Assembly (NCBI GenBank): GCA_003167495.1
Contig: PMSX01000337.1
Coordinates: forward strand, 208-43,714
Direction of reading: 5' to 3'
DNA from: Bryobacterales bacterium
GTDB taxonomy: Bacteria > Acidobacteriota > Terriglobia > Bryobacterales > Bryobacteraceae
Length of the DNA stretch: 43,507 nucleotides
The stretch's first letter is position 1, and each line of letters starts with the position of its first letter. Below are positions 8,563 through 16,881 of the stretch, one piece after another. The notes under the pieces were generated by a model, which made no database searches, had not been told where the DNA came from, and saw only the letters and a program-made list of their open reading frames with translations. The translations under genes and the position numbers were made by a program.

Positions 8563-8567
8563 TTGAA

Positions 8568-8597
8568 ATTGTACAAAATTGCGCTGGTTGTGGTCAC
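8568..8597 (-). promoter_or_regulatory. Sigma-70-type promoter for the DUF190 operon
   Basis: The minus strand reads GTGACC (-35, 8592-8597), 18 bases, then TACAAT (-10, 8568-8573). Transcription would start about seven bases later, just at the first aptamer base, which supports both calls. Confidence 0.6.
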
Positions 8598-8676
8598 GCA
8601 GCTTCGCGAGATATCAGGTAAACTGGGCTCAGAGTAAACGCCCGGCAACACACTGCGCCGAGGCGTGGCGATTTTT

Positions 8677-8730
8677 GGCGGTGGAGTTCGCCTGACAACC
8701 GCTGCTTTTGCAGCCAATGACTCCTGCAGC
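8677..8730 (+). promoter_or_regulatory. Fluoride (crcB-motif) riboswitch, plus copy
   Basis: GGCGGTGGAGTTCGCC at 8677-8692 gives P1 (GGCG/CGCC) and the loop. CGCTGC-TTTT-GCAGC at about 8700-8714 gives P3. CAATGACTCCTGC follows and closes the GGAGT/ACTCC pseudoknot. The layout and nearly all conserved bases match the minus copy. Downstream, CCTGCAGCG (8723-8731) can pair with CGCTGTAGG (8736-8744), taking the last pseudoknot bases and offering a switch. The promoter for this copy is not clear. Confidence 0.88.
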
Positions 8731-8761
8731 GGGACCGCTGTAGGCCGTCGCAGGTTGACCA

Positions 8762-8798
8762 CCGGTTCCCGCACGATATGGTTCGTGAGGTGAACTGG
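8762..8798 (+). promoter_or_regulatory. Hairpin that would hide the antiporter ribosome-binding site
   Basis: CCGGTTC (8762-8768) pairs with GAACTGG (8792-8798), CC (8769-8770) with GG (8789-8790), and CACG (8772-8775) with CGTG (8784-8787). The Shine-Dalgarno bases GAGG (8787-8790) are within the stem, which ends two bases before ATG 8800. Translation control by the upstream aptamer is a reasonable inference. Confidence 0.55.
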
Positions 8799-8799
8799 T

Positions 8800-10014
8800 A
8801 TGGAAAATGTTTGGCTTCTCGCGGCTCTTTGGCTTGGCCTCGCGCTAGTCGCGACCTTGCTTTCAATTTGGTTTCGAATCTCAACGGCGCTCTCGGAAAT
8901 CGTGGTTGGGACTGTCGCCCAGCTTATTATTGGCGCTCTGATCGGTTCGGGGGCTCTGGGCGCAAAAGCGTCCTGGGTCAGCTTCCTGGCAGGAACCGGC
9001 GCTATCGTTTTAACTTTTCTCGCCGGCGCAGAGCTTGATCCCACGGTTTTCGCCCGCAAGTGGAAAGAGGCTGTCACCGTTGGCTTGGTCGGTTTTTTTG
9101 GGCCGTTCCTCGGCGCCGCCGCAGTTGCTTACTATGTTCTGCACTGGGACTTGATGGCAAGCTGGTTGGCAGGAGTTGCGCTCTCCACCACCTCCGTTGC
9201 GGTAGTGTACGCCGTCATGCTGGAGACAGGCTTCAATGAGACGGACTTCGGTAAAGGGATCCTAGCCGCCTGTTTCGTGAACGATCTAGGAACCGTAATC
9301 GCACTGGGCCTGATCTTTTCGCCGTTTACCCTCAAAACTGTAATCTTTATCGTTATCGCCATCGCGGTGTTCGCAATTTTGCCATTTCTCACACCGTGGT
9401 TTTTTCGCAAGTATGGTGGCCGCGTATCGGAATTGGAAGCAAAGTATCTGCTTTTACTCTTGTTCGGCATGGGAGGTCTTGCGACGTGGGCCGGGAGCGA
9501 GGCGGTTTTGCCCGCGTACATCATAGGAATGGTTCTGGCGGGAACAGTCGGTAAAGATCATCAGTTGATCCGGCGGTTGCGAACATTGACGTTCGGACTT
9601 CTCACACCGTTTTATTTCATTCGGGCAGGTTCGCTAGTGTCCGTTCCCGACATCGTGAGAGCCCCGCTGGTTTTCCTGATTCTGTTGGCCACCAAAATGA
9701 CAGCCAAACTTGTGCCGCTTGTGCCTACGGTTCGATCGTTCAATTACATTGGCCATGACGGACTCTACTACTCGCTCATGATGTCCACCGGGTTAACGTT
9801 CGGCACAATTGCTTCGCTGTTCGGACTGCAACATCACGTCATCACGCAGGCTCAGTACTCCTTTCTGGTAGCAACGGTGATCGGTACCGCCATTGTTCCA
9901 ACCGCGATCGCAAACGCATATTTCTCGCCTAAGCATCTGCTAACCAAGAAGCAAGAGTCACTATCTCCAGAACGCGAGATTTTCGGTGAAGAGGATGTGC
10001 AAGAGATGTCTTGA
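8800..10014 (+). CDS. CPA2-family cation/proton antiporter behind a fluoride riboswitch
   Basis: 404 residues, 11-13 hydrophobic segments, no regulatory TrkA-N tail. The segment CFVNDLGTV carries the Asn161-Asp162 pair that marks the transport site in CPA transporters; the ND form is usually electroneutral while DD is electrogenic. Other family signs are FLAGAELDP (about 73-81) and STTSVAVVYAV (about 129-139). Na+/H+ antiporter-type genes are among the known neighbours of crcB-motif riboswitches, so this gene may export fluoride or repair the ion and pH balance under fluoride. Which of these applies cannot be read from sequence. It is transcribed away from the DUF190 operon. Confidence 0.88.
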   Translation: MENVWLLAALWLGLALVATLLSIWFRISTALSEIVVGTVAQLIIGALIGSGALGAKASWVSFLAGTGAIVLTFLAGAELDPTVFARKWKEAVTVGLVGFFGPFLGAAAVAYYVLHWDLMASWLAGVALSTTSVAVVYAVMLETGFNETDFGKGILAACFVNDLGTVIALGLIFSPFTLKTVIFIVIAIAVFAILPFLTPWFFRKYGGRVSELEAKYLLLLLFGMGGLATWAGSEAVLPAYIIGMVLAGTVGKDHQLIRRLRTLTFGLLTPFYFIRAGSLVSVPDIVRAPLVFLILLATKMTAKLVPLVPTVRSFNYIGHDGLYYSLMMSTGLTFGTIASLFGLQHHVITQAQYSFLVATVIGTAIVPTAIANAYFSPKHLLTKKQESLSPEREIFGEEDVQEMS

Positions 10015-10057
10015 CGCAGGTGTCTCAGCAAAATTCGCGTTAAAATGACGCGCATAC

Positions 10058-11743
10058 ATGTATCTGTTTCGAATTTTCCGCTCGTTCTTGCCGCTGCACA
10101 ATCCTATTGGCTTTGGAGCCAGTGATTTTGTAGTGCTAGCGCTAGCGGCTTTACTGGTGGGGCTGCTTTTGGGAACCGCCTATGTGGCGCCTTACGCCCA
10201 GAAACTCAGTCATCGGACTCTTGCGTGCATGGGTCTGCTGTTTGGTTTGGCGATTGTGCTGCGCTTGGCGCTGCTACCCCAAAGCCCCGTTCCGATTCCG
10301 AGCGGAGCCGACGATTTCAGCTACCTGCTGCTGGGAGATACGCTTGCGCACCTCCGACTGGCAAACGCGACTCACCCGATGCACCAATTCTTCGAAGCAG
10401 TATTCATTTTGCAGGAACCCACCTACGCGTCCATCTACCCACTCGGACAGGGTTTGTTTCTGGCGGTTGGTCAGATGGTAATGCGAGGTCCTTGGGCCGG
10501 CGTGCTCGTTACGTCTGGAGCATTCTGTGCCTTTTGTTACTGGATGCTGCGCGCATGGGTTGCACCCATCTGGGCATTAGTGGGAGGATTGCTGGCTGTA
10601 ATCGAATTCGGGCCGTTCAATCCGTGGACGAACAGTTATTGGGGAGGATTTGTTTCGGCCATTGCGGGCTGCCTGGTTTTTGGAGCCTTGCCGCGACTGA
10701 GAGAATCGGCGCGGATACGCGACGGTGCGTTGCTTGGGGCCGGCTTGGGGTTGCAGATTCTGACACGGCCTTTCGAAGCGCTGTTTCTCGCAGTGGCCGC
10801 GGGGATCTATCTGGCGCTGGCATTTCGTGGAAATTGGCGGACTGTCGTCGCGGCAGTTGGGGTGATGGCGGCAGCGCTTACTGTGACGCTTACCCAGAAC
10901 AAAGCCGTTAGTGGCAGTTGGACCACGATGCCGTATTTGCAGAGCCGTTATGAGTATGGCGTGCCCGCCACGTTCACGTTCCAACCCAATGCCGTCCCTC
11001 ACCGCGCGATGACAGCAGAACAGGAGCTTGACTACAGAGCGCAAGCGGCCATTCACGGCCCTGGAACAGATAGTGCTTCCGAATATTTTGGCCGCTTGGC
11101 TTACCGGCTCCGCTACTTGCCGTTTTTCTTACTGCCGCCTTTGTATTTTGCGATTGTGCCATTTCTGCCGAGTCTGCGGGAATGGCGGTTTGCGTGGGCC
11201 GTTGGCACAATCTTGCTGTTTGCCTTGGGCACGAATGTTTATGCGTACTTCTACCCGCAGTACCTTGCCGCCCTTACCTGCGTATTTGTGCTCATCAGTG
11301 TCCAAGGTTTGCAAAGGTTGCGCAGCGCATCGCGAAATTACGTAGCGCTGCTGTGCGGAGCATCTTTTATTTTCTGGTTTGGACTCCACCTTGCCGGTGA
11401 CAACGATCTGCTCGCCATGACGGCTTATCAGAGTTGGTACTACATCAATCGAGGCGATCCGCAGGGGCGTGAGGCTGTGCAACAGAAACTGGCGAAGTCA
11501 CCGGGACGGCAACTGGTTTTCGTCCGCTATTCAGCGTCCCACCGCTTTGAAGAGTGGATTCACAATAAGGCCGACATCGATTCAGCCCAAACTGTATGGG
11601 CCAACGATCTGGGAGCTCAGGAGAACGATAAGTTGATCCATTATTATCCGCAGCGGACGGCTTGGTTGCTGGAGCCGGATGTGCGCCCTCCCTTGCTGGC
11701 GCCTTACGCAGGCGAGACTCCAGTGTTTGAGACAGTACACTGA
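10058..11743 (+). CDS. Multi-pass GT-C-like membrane glycosyltransferase, copy 1
   Basis: 561 residues with about ten membrane segments. The first periplasmic loop holds GADDFSYLLLGDTLAH (about residues 83-98). An acidic pair at this place is typical of GT-C enzymes that use polyprenyl-phosphate sugars (ArnT/PMT type). A C-terminal soluble part contains VFVRYS and NDLG..ENDKLIHYYP. It is a clear paralogue of the gene at 13198: both share HPMH.FFE, QPTY or EPTY, YPLGQG or YPIGQG, NSYWGG and the C-terminal tail. A GT2-methyltransferase fusion lies between them and probably supplies the lipid-linked sugar. A TAAAAT box lies 11 bases before the ATG with no Shine-Dalgarno sequence. Confidence 0.75.
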   Translation: MYLFRIFRSFLPLHNPIGFGASDFVVLALAALLVGLLLGTAYVAPYAQKLSHRTLACMGLLFGLAIVLRLALLPQSPVPIPSGADDFSYLLLGDTLAHLRLANATHPMHQFFEAVFILQEPTYASIYPLGQGLFLAVGQMVMRGPWAGVLVTSGAFCAFCYWMLRAWVAPIWALVGGLLAVIEFGPFNPWTNSYWGGFVSAIAGCLVFGALPRLRESARIRDGALLGAGLGLQILTRPFEALFLAVAAGIYLALAFRGNWRTVVAAVGVMAAALTVTLTQNKAVSGSWTTMPYLQSRYEYGVPATFTFQPNAVPHRAMTAEQELDYRAQAAIHGPGTDSASEYFGRLAYRLRYLPFFLLPPLYFAIVPFLPSLREWRFAWAVGTILLFALGTNVYAYFYPQYLAALTCVFVLISVQGLQRLRSASRNYVALLCGASFIFWFGLHLAGDNDLLAMTAYQSWYYINRGDPQGREAVQQKLAKSPGRQLVFVRYSASHRFEEWIHNKADIDSAQTVWANDLGAQENDKLIHYYPQRTAWLLEPDVRPPLLAPYAGETPVFETVH

Positions 11744-11761
11744 GGCTATCGCTACCGCAAG

Positions 11762-13195
11762 ATGTCACGTGTCCGTCTGTCGATATTGATTGCTGTATAC
11801 AATGAGGCTAACTCGATCAAGACCGTACTTGAGAGAGTGCTTACGGGTCCCGCGTCCTATTTTCAAGCCGAACAGATTGCGGTGGAATTGATTGTGGTGG
11901 ACAACGGGTCGCGGGACAGATCCCACGACGTGGTAGAAGAGTTTTCACGCGCGCATTCCGAGGTTTCGTTGCGGCTTATACGGCTTGCGGAGAACGTCGG
12001 CAAGGGCGGGGCCATTCGCATTGCGCTCGCGCAGGCGAAGAGCGATTTTTCCATAATTCAAGACGCCGACCTCGAGTACGATCCAGCAGATTATCCGAAA
12101 TTGCTGAAGCCGCTGGTTGCCGGCGAGGCAGACGTGGTACTTGGGTCGCGATTTATGAACGATCTTGAGCGCAGGCCTTTGGGTTTCTGGCAGGCGGTAG
12201 TGAACCGCAGCATCAGCATGGTAGCTGGAATGGCTGCCGGGTTGGCGCTGTCAGACGTAGAAACCGGTTTCAAAGCGTTTCGGACATCATTAGCTCAAAG
12301 CGTTCCATTGCGGAGCGATCAATTCGGGCTCGACCCTGAACTGATCATCCAATTTGCCAAGCGGCATGCGCGTTTCATAGAGGTGCCCATTACTTATCGG
12401 GGGCGCACATCGGAGCAAGGGAAAAAGATTCGCGCTTGGGACACACTCGACGCCTTCGGAACGATTCTTGGGACTTGGTTGTTCAGCGCGGCATACAAAG
12501 ATCCCGGCACGAACATTCTTGCGACGATGTCGACGGCGAAGCGCTTCAATCGATGGATGGCCGATACGATTACGCCCTTCGTGAAAGGTGACGTGTTGGA
12601 ACTGGGTGCGGGGATCGGTAACCTCACAGTCCTTCTCTCAAAAGGGGGGCATCACTATGTGGCGACAGATACAGATCAAGAGCATCTGTTTGAGTTGCGG
12701 TCGCGCCTGGAATACCGGCCCGATATAGAAATTGTGCCGTTTGATTTCTCGGTGGTCAAGGAGGTCGAGCGCTTCCGACAGAGTGCCGACACAGTGGTCT
12801 GCCTGAATGTCTTGGAGCACATTCAGGAAGACTGGGCGGCGCTGGCTAGTATTCACTGTTGCCTCCGGCCGGGAGGAACGGCGATTGTTCTTGTGCCGCA
12901 AGGGCCGGAGCTTTTTGGAAGCATCGACGAGATTTTAGAGCACAAACGACGTTACACCCGAGAGGAGCTATTGGAGAAGATGTCCGCGGCGGGATTTAGA
13001 GTGGAGCAGATTATCGATTTCAACCGAGCGACTCGGCCGGGATGGTATCTGAACAGCCGCGTGCTGCGGAAGCAAACCATTAGCCGAATGCAACTGCGCA
13101 TCTTCGACCTGCTGGTACCACTCTGGAGGCGGGTGGACGATAAACTCCCATGGCCCGCGAATTCGCTGATTGCCCTTGGTGTGGTTGATCGCTGA
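11762..13195 (+). CDS. Fusion: GT2 glycosyltransferase plus SAM-dependent methyltransferase
   Basis: 477 residues. Residues 1-245 are a family-2 glycosyltransferase of the dolichyl-phosphate-mannose-synthase type: LSILIAVYNEANSI, VVDNGSRD, and the metal-binding DAD at 101-103, with LGSRF and ETGFKAF further on. Residues about 262-477 are a class I methyltransferase: motif I ELGAGIGN (280-287), the acidic ATDTD, and CLNVLEHI, then LRPGGTAIVLVP. The two are usually separate genes. Sugar transfer to a lipid carrier followed by methylation of the product, or of the chain end, is a fair inference. It sits 18 bases after copy 1 and 2 bases before copy 2 of the membrane GT, so the three are one operon. 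Confidence 0.88.
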   Translation: MSRVRLSILIAVYNEANSIKTVLERVLTGPASYFQAEQIAVELIVVDNGSRDRSHDVVEEFSRAHSEVSLRLIRLAENVGKGGAIRIALAQAKSDFSIIQDADLEYDPADYPKLLKPLVAGEADVVLGSRFMNDLERRPLGFWQAVVNRSISMVAGMAAGLALSDVETGFKAFRTSLAQSVPLRSDQFGLDPELIIQFAKRHARFIEVPITYRGRTSEQGKKIRAWDTLDAFGTILGTWLFSAAYKDPGTNILATMSTAKRFNRWMADTITPFVKGDVLELGAGIGNLTVLLSKGGHHYVATDTDQEHLFELRSRLEYRPDIEIVPFDFSVVKEVERFRQSADTVVCLNVLEHIQEDWAALASIHCCLRPGGTAIVLVPQGPELFGSIDEILEHKRRYTREELLEKMSAAGFRVEQIIDFNRATRPGWYLNSRVLRKQTISRMQLRIFDLLVPLWRRVDDKLPWPANSLIALGVVDR

Positions 13196-13197
13196 GT

Positions 13198-14889
13198 ATG
13201 CCCCCCGATAGCAACGTGGGATTCGCGCCGTCCGATTGGGCGCTCGTTCTCATAACAGGTTTGCTTCTGCTGAGCGGCTTCGCATGGCGGACCGGGCTGC
13301 GGAGGGCTTTCGAGAGGCTGGCTCAGATGAGGCGCACATGTGTTGTGTTGCTTTTCTTGCTGCCAATCTTAATGCGACTGTTGCTGCTGCCGTATCATCC
13401 CATTCCGACGCCCGATATCTACGACGAATTTAGTCAGTTGCTGGTGGCGGATACATTGTTGCACGGACGGTTGGCGAATCCGCCCCATCCGATGCATCGG
13501 TTCTTTGAGACATTTTTCGTTCTGCAACAGCCGACCTATAGTTCGATGTATCCCATCGGTCAGGGGTTAGTTTTGGCGGTGGGCCGATTGATTTCTGGCA
13601 TACCGTGGACGGGAGTGTTGATGGCCACCGGCGCATTCTGCGCAGGTTGTTACTGGATGTTGCGCGGGTGGGTTGCGCCGAGTTGGGCTTTGCTTGGCGG
13701 CATGTTGGCGGTGATGGAGTTTGGACCGCTGTGTCAGTGGTCGAACTCTTATTGGGGAGGAGGATCGCTAGCCGCTGCAGCGGGTTGCGCTGTATTTGGT
13801 GCTTTGCCGCGCATACGTCGATATGGGAGGCCGCGCGATGGTTTTCTGCTCGGCATGGGATTCGGCGTGCATATGCTGACTCGCCAGTTCGAGTCAGTGT
13901 TCCTATTGATGTCGGTGGCGCTTTTCTTTGCGCCGGCCTTGCTGCACCGTGAGAAATGGGCTGGCGTTTTGCGGATGTGCGGATATGCATCGCTGGCTGT
14001 TATGCCGGTCGTGCTCGTCATCCTGTTGCAAAACCGGGCGGTGACGCATAGCTTAACCATGCTGCCTGAACGGTTGCATCAATATCAATATGGAACTCCA
14101 ATTTCGCTTACTTTTGAGAATATTCCCATTCCGCATGTGCCGCTGACGGCTCAGCAGGAAACCGACTACAAGGCAGAGTCTCTGCAACATGGGCCAGGAA
14201 TGGATTCGCTGGAACGGTTTCTTCTGCGGCTGGAATATCGCGTGCGCTATTACCGCTTCTTCTTTTTACCGCCGCTGTACCTTGCGTTATTTGCTTTCTT
14301 CTTTACACTGCGCGATGGACAAATGGGGTGGTGGGTCGCGGGGGCGCTGGGGATTTTTGGTTTGGGGACGAATCTCTTTCCATATTTGCTTCTCCATTAT
14401 TTGGCCGCTGTTACGTGTCTTTTTGTGCTGGTGAGCGTGGTGGGACTACGCCAGTTCAGCCGTATTCGCATACGACATGCGGCGATCGGCGAAGAGGTTG
14501 CGCTGGTGTTGATCGTGCTGTGCGCCGCGGAGTTCGTGGGGTGGTATGGCATGCACTTATTCGAGAGCCCCAGTCTCTATCCGATTCTCCGGTACGAGAC
14601 ATGGGATTCGATTAACCACGAAAACCCGCAGCGCCGCATCGAGGTGAAACGGAGATTGGCGGCTATTGATGGGCGGCTGCTGGTGTTTGTGCGATATTCT
14701 CCCCATCATATTTACCAGGACGAATGGGTCTGGAACAGCGCCGATATTGATGGGTCGCGTGTTGTGTATGCTCGGGATCTTGGACCGGAGGAGGATGAAA
14801 AGCTGATCCGGTATTACCCGGAGAGAAAAGTGCTGTTGTTAGAGCCGGACGGGGCAATTCCGCAACTTGAACCCTACAGTGTTAACTAG
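13198..14889 (+). CDS. Multi-pass GT-C-like membrane glycosyltransferase, copy 2
   Basis: 563 residues, paralogue of the 10058 gene with matching order of segments. The first loop reads TPDIYDEFSQLLVADTLLH, with the acidic pair as DE instead of DD. It continues HPMHRFFETFFVLQQPTYSS, QWSNSYWGG and the C-terminal LVFVRYSP, ARDLGPEEDEKLIRYYPE. Start ATG 13198 is two bases after the fusion gene's stop, so it is translated as part of that operon. Two such copies flanking one GT2 gene suggest that two different acceptors, or two positions on one glycan, are modified with the same or related sugars. The exact substrate is unknown. Confidence 0.75.
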   Translation: MPPDSNVGFAPSDWALVLITGLLLLSGFAWRTGLRRAFERLAQMRRTCVVLLFLLPILMRLLLLPYHPIPTPDIYDEFSQLLVADTLLHGRLANPPHPMHRFFETFFVLQQPTYSSMYPIGQGLVLAVGRLISGIPWTGVLMATGAFCAGCYWMLRGWVAPSWALLGGMLAVMEFGPLCQWSNSYWGGGSLAAAAGCAVFGALPRIRRYGRPRDGFLLGMGFGVHMLTRQFESVFLLMSVALFFAPALLHREKWAGVLRMCGYASLAVMPVVLVILLQNRAVTHSLTMLPERLHQYQYGTPISLTFENIPIPHVPLTAQQETDYKAESLQHGPGMDSLERFLLRLEYRVRYYRFFFLPPLYLALFAFFFTLRDGQMGWWVAGALGIFGLGTNLFPYLLLHYLAAVTCLFVLVSVVGLRQFSRIRIRHAAIGEEVALVLIVLCAAEFVGWYGMHLFESPSLYPILRYETWDSINHENPQRRIEVKRRLAAIDGRLLVFVRYSPHHIYQDEWVWNSADIDGSRVVYARDLGPEEDEKLIRYYPERKVLLLEPDGAIPQLEPYSVN

Positions 14890-14902
14890 TAATGAGGCAG
14901 AA

Positions 14903-15943
14903 ATGATGGAATTTAAGACGTTAGGAAATACCGGGCTTTTAGTTTCGAAGTTGTGCTTTGGCACGATGACGTTTAGCGGCGCTCAAGGAATTTGGAAAGC
15001 GATTGGCACGGTCGATCAGGCAGGGGCGGAAGGGCTGATCAAGGCATCGGTTGAGGCTGGGGTCAACTTTTTCGATACCGCCGATGTTTACTCAGACGGA
15101 GAGAGCGAGAGGATGCTCGGGCAGGCTCTCAAGAACCTGAACATCGCGCGCAAGGATGTGGTGCTGGCCACCAAGGTGTTCGGGCGTGTGGGCCAAGGGC
15201 GTAACGATGTTGGCGCGTCGCGCGGACACATTATGGACGCGGTAGAAGCGAGTCTGCAGCGGCTGCAGACAGATCACATCGACCTCTACCAGATTCACGG
15301 CAATGACGTGATAACGCCGGTGGAGGAGACGCTTCGTGCACTCGACACGCTCGTTCAGCAAGGTAAGGTGCGCTATGTGGGCTGCTCGAACTGGCAGGGC
15401 TGGAAGATTGCGAAAGCGCTGGGGATTTCGGAGTTCAAGAATTTGGCGCGGTTTGACACGCTGCAGGCATATTACTCGATTGCCGGGCGCGATTTAGAGC
15501 GCGACATTGTGCCGTTGCTCGAAGAGGAGAAGATGGGGCTGCTGGTATGGAGTCCGCTCGCGGGGGGATTGCTTTCGGGCAAATTCAGCCGGGAGAATCA
15601 GAAGCCCGAAGGATCGCGGAGATCGGAGTTCGATTTTCCGATTGTCGATAAAGAGCGCGTTTGGAAAATTCTGGATGTGATCGCGCCCATTGCCAACGCG
15701 CATAAGTGTAGTCCGGCGCGGATTGCGCTGGCGTGGGTGCTGACGAAGCCGTTTGTGACGAGTGTGATTGTCGGGGCAAAGCGGCCGGACCAACTGCTGG
15801 ATAATCTGGCTGCGCTGGATGTTCGACTCGCGGGAGACGAGATCAAGCAACTAGATGAAGCGAGCGCGCTGCCGCCCGAGTATCCAGGGTGGATGCTGCC
15901 ATTCCAGGGCGCGACCCGATTGGGGCCGGCACCGCGTAGCTAG
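14903..15943 (+). CDS. Aldo/keto reductase
   Basis: 346 residues from ATG 14903 (ATG 14906 is next); a start at 14867 would overlap the preceding gene and lacks a site, whereas GAGG lies 5-8 bases before these. The catalytic tetrad is visible as Asp58 and Tyr63 (NFFDTADVY), Lys91 (LATKVFG) and His132 (YQIHGND). The C-terminal SVIVGAKRPDQLLDNL is the NADPH-binding part. It is a general carbonyl reductase of the YghZ/GSP69-like group. Its 13-base distance from the GT-C gene suggests cotranscription, perhaps by chance. No sugar-specific role is shown. Confidence 0.9.
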   Translation: MMEFKTLGNTGLLVSKLCFGTMTFSGAQGIWKAIGTVDQAGAEGLIKASVEAGVNFFDTADVYSDGESERMLGQALKNLNIARKDVVLATKVFGRVGQGRNDVGASRGHIMDAVEASLQRLQTDHIDLYQIHGNDVITPVEETLRALDTLVQQGKVRYVGCSNWQGWKIAKALGISEFKNLARFDTLQAYYSIAGRDLERDIVPLLEEEKMGLLVWSPLAGGLLSGKFSRENQKPEGSRRSEFDFPIVDKERVWKILDVIAPIANAHKCSPARIALAWVLTKPFVTSVIVGAKRPDQLLDNLAALDVRLAGDEIKQLDEASALPPEYPGWMLPFQGATRLGPAPRS

Positions 15944-15979
15944 AACGCAAAAGGCGGAAAAGGTGTCCACAACATGATT

Positions 15980-16001
15980 ACCCGAGCCGCATTCGTCGGG
16001 T
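15980..16001. terminator. Weak hairpin between convergent genes
   Basis: ACCCGA (15980-15985) and TCGGGT (15996-16001) form a 6-bp stem followed by GCGTTATTT on the plus strand. It would serve the aldo/keto reductase gene. The stem is short and the call is tentative. Confidence 0.3.
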
Positions 16002-16087
16002 GCGTTATTTCGATCAAGCTTCGATGCGGAGATGTTGCTCGATCCACGTGAAGGATAAGGTCAGACACCATTGTTGGACACTTTTCT

Positions 16088-16861
16088 TCATGCCCAATGG
16101 TTCAACGGTCCGTGCCCGTGCCCAATCCCCGGCGCCGTCCCGATCGCCGCTTGCACGAAGCGTTTGGCTCTATCCACCGCCTTTTGCAAAGTCATCCCCA
16201 ACGCCAGATTCGCTGTAATCGCCGCCGACAAAGTGCAACCCGTCCCATGCGTATGAGGGCCATCCACACGCACGCCCGCGAAACGCGTCACCTCGTCGCC
16301 ATCGAGCAATAAATCCACCGGTGGCCCATCCAAATGTCCCGCCTTAATCAACACAGCCCGGCAGCCCGCATGGCAAAGGCGCCGAGCGGCGCGCAACATA
16401 TCTTTCTCGTCGCGAATTTCCAAACCGCACAAAAGTTCGGCCTCGGGGATGTTCGGCGTCACCAGATACGCCTCCGGCAGCAGTTCGTTCTTGAGTGCCG
16501 CTTCCGCTTCCGGCGAAATCAGCCGCGCGCCATGTTTGCTGATCATCACCGGGTCGACAACCAAAGGAAACGCAAACTCGGCTGCGAGCGCCGCCACCGC
16601 TTTCACCACTTCCAGACTGCCCAACGCCCCAGTCTTAGCCGCATTCGGCGGAACGTCGGAAATCACTGCTATAACTTGTTGCCTCACCAGATCGGCCGAG
16701 AGCATTTCCACGTGCGAAACAGAAACCGTGTTCTGAACAGTGACAAGCGTAATGGCCGCCATGCCGTAAACACGGTGCTGGTGAAATGTTTTCAAGTCGG
16801 CTTGTATGCCGGCCCCGCCGCTCGGATCAGATCCAGCGATCGTCAGTGCCACAGGCAGCAT
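16088..16861 (-). CDS. thiD: Hydroxymethylpyrimidine/phosphomethylpyrimidine kinase
   Basis: 257 residues, full length for ThiD. The N-terminal LTIAGSDPSGGAGIQADLKT binds the pyrimidine, VTVQNT follows, and the anion hole and catalytic base are in HTHGTGCTLSAAIT. It phosphorylates HMP and HMP-P in the cytoplasm in thiamine biosynthesis. It follows the 615-residue exported protein by 20 bases, an odd partner, so it may simply be the last gene of a mixed operon. No TPP riboswitch was seen upstream. A ThDP enzyme is present elsewhere in the window (31.8-33.4 kb). Confidence 0.95.
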   Translation of the reverse strand: MLPVALTIAGSDPSGGAGIQADLKTFHQHRVYGMAAITLVTVQNTVSVSHVEMLSADLVRQQVIAVISDVPPNAAKTGALGSLEVVKAVAALAAEFAFPLVVDPVMISKHGARLISPEAEAALKNELLPEAYLVTPNIPEAELLCGLEIRDEKDMLRAARRLCHAGCRAVLIKAGHLDGPPVDLLLDGDEVTRFAGVRVDGPHTHGTGCTLSAAITANLALGMTLQKAVDRAKRFVQAAIGTAPGIGHGHGPLNHWA

Positions 16862-16881
16862 CCTCTGAGCGTACCGGAAAT

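Larger units (their letters stand above)
8372..8799. other. Divergent 428-bp intergenic control region with two riboswitch leaders
   Basis: This gap lies between the divergent DUF190 operon and the antiporter gene. It contains two complete crcB-type aptamers facing outward (minus copy 8507-8562, plus copy 8677-8730), a minus-strand promoter between them and leader hairpins after each. The 114 bases between the aptamers must hold both promoters. Only the minus one could be placed with any confidence. Confidence 0.75.

Noticed and set aside
8361..9077. 238-codon frame on the minus strand across the antiporter start
   Set aside because: It overlaps the antiporter and both riboswitches and has an amino-acid mix typical of a shadow frame.
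15957..16085. Imperfect inverted repeat AAAAGGTGTCCA...GGACACTTTT around the gap before thiD
   Set aside because: Arms need two insertions to align, and no transposase remnant lies between. Not enough for a mobile element.
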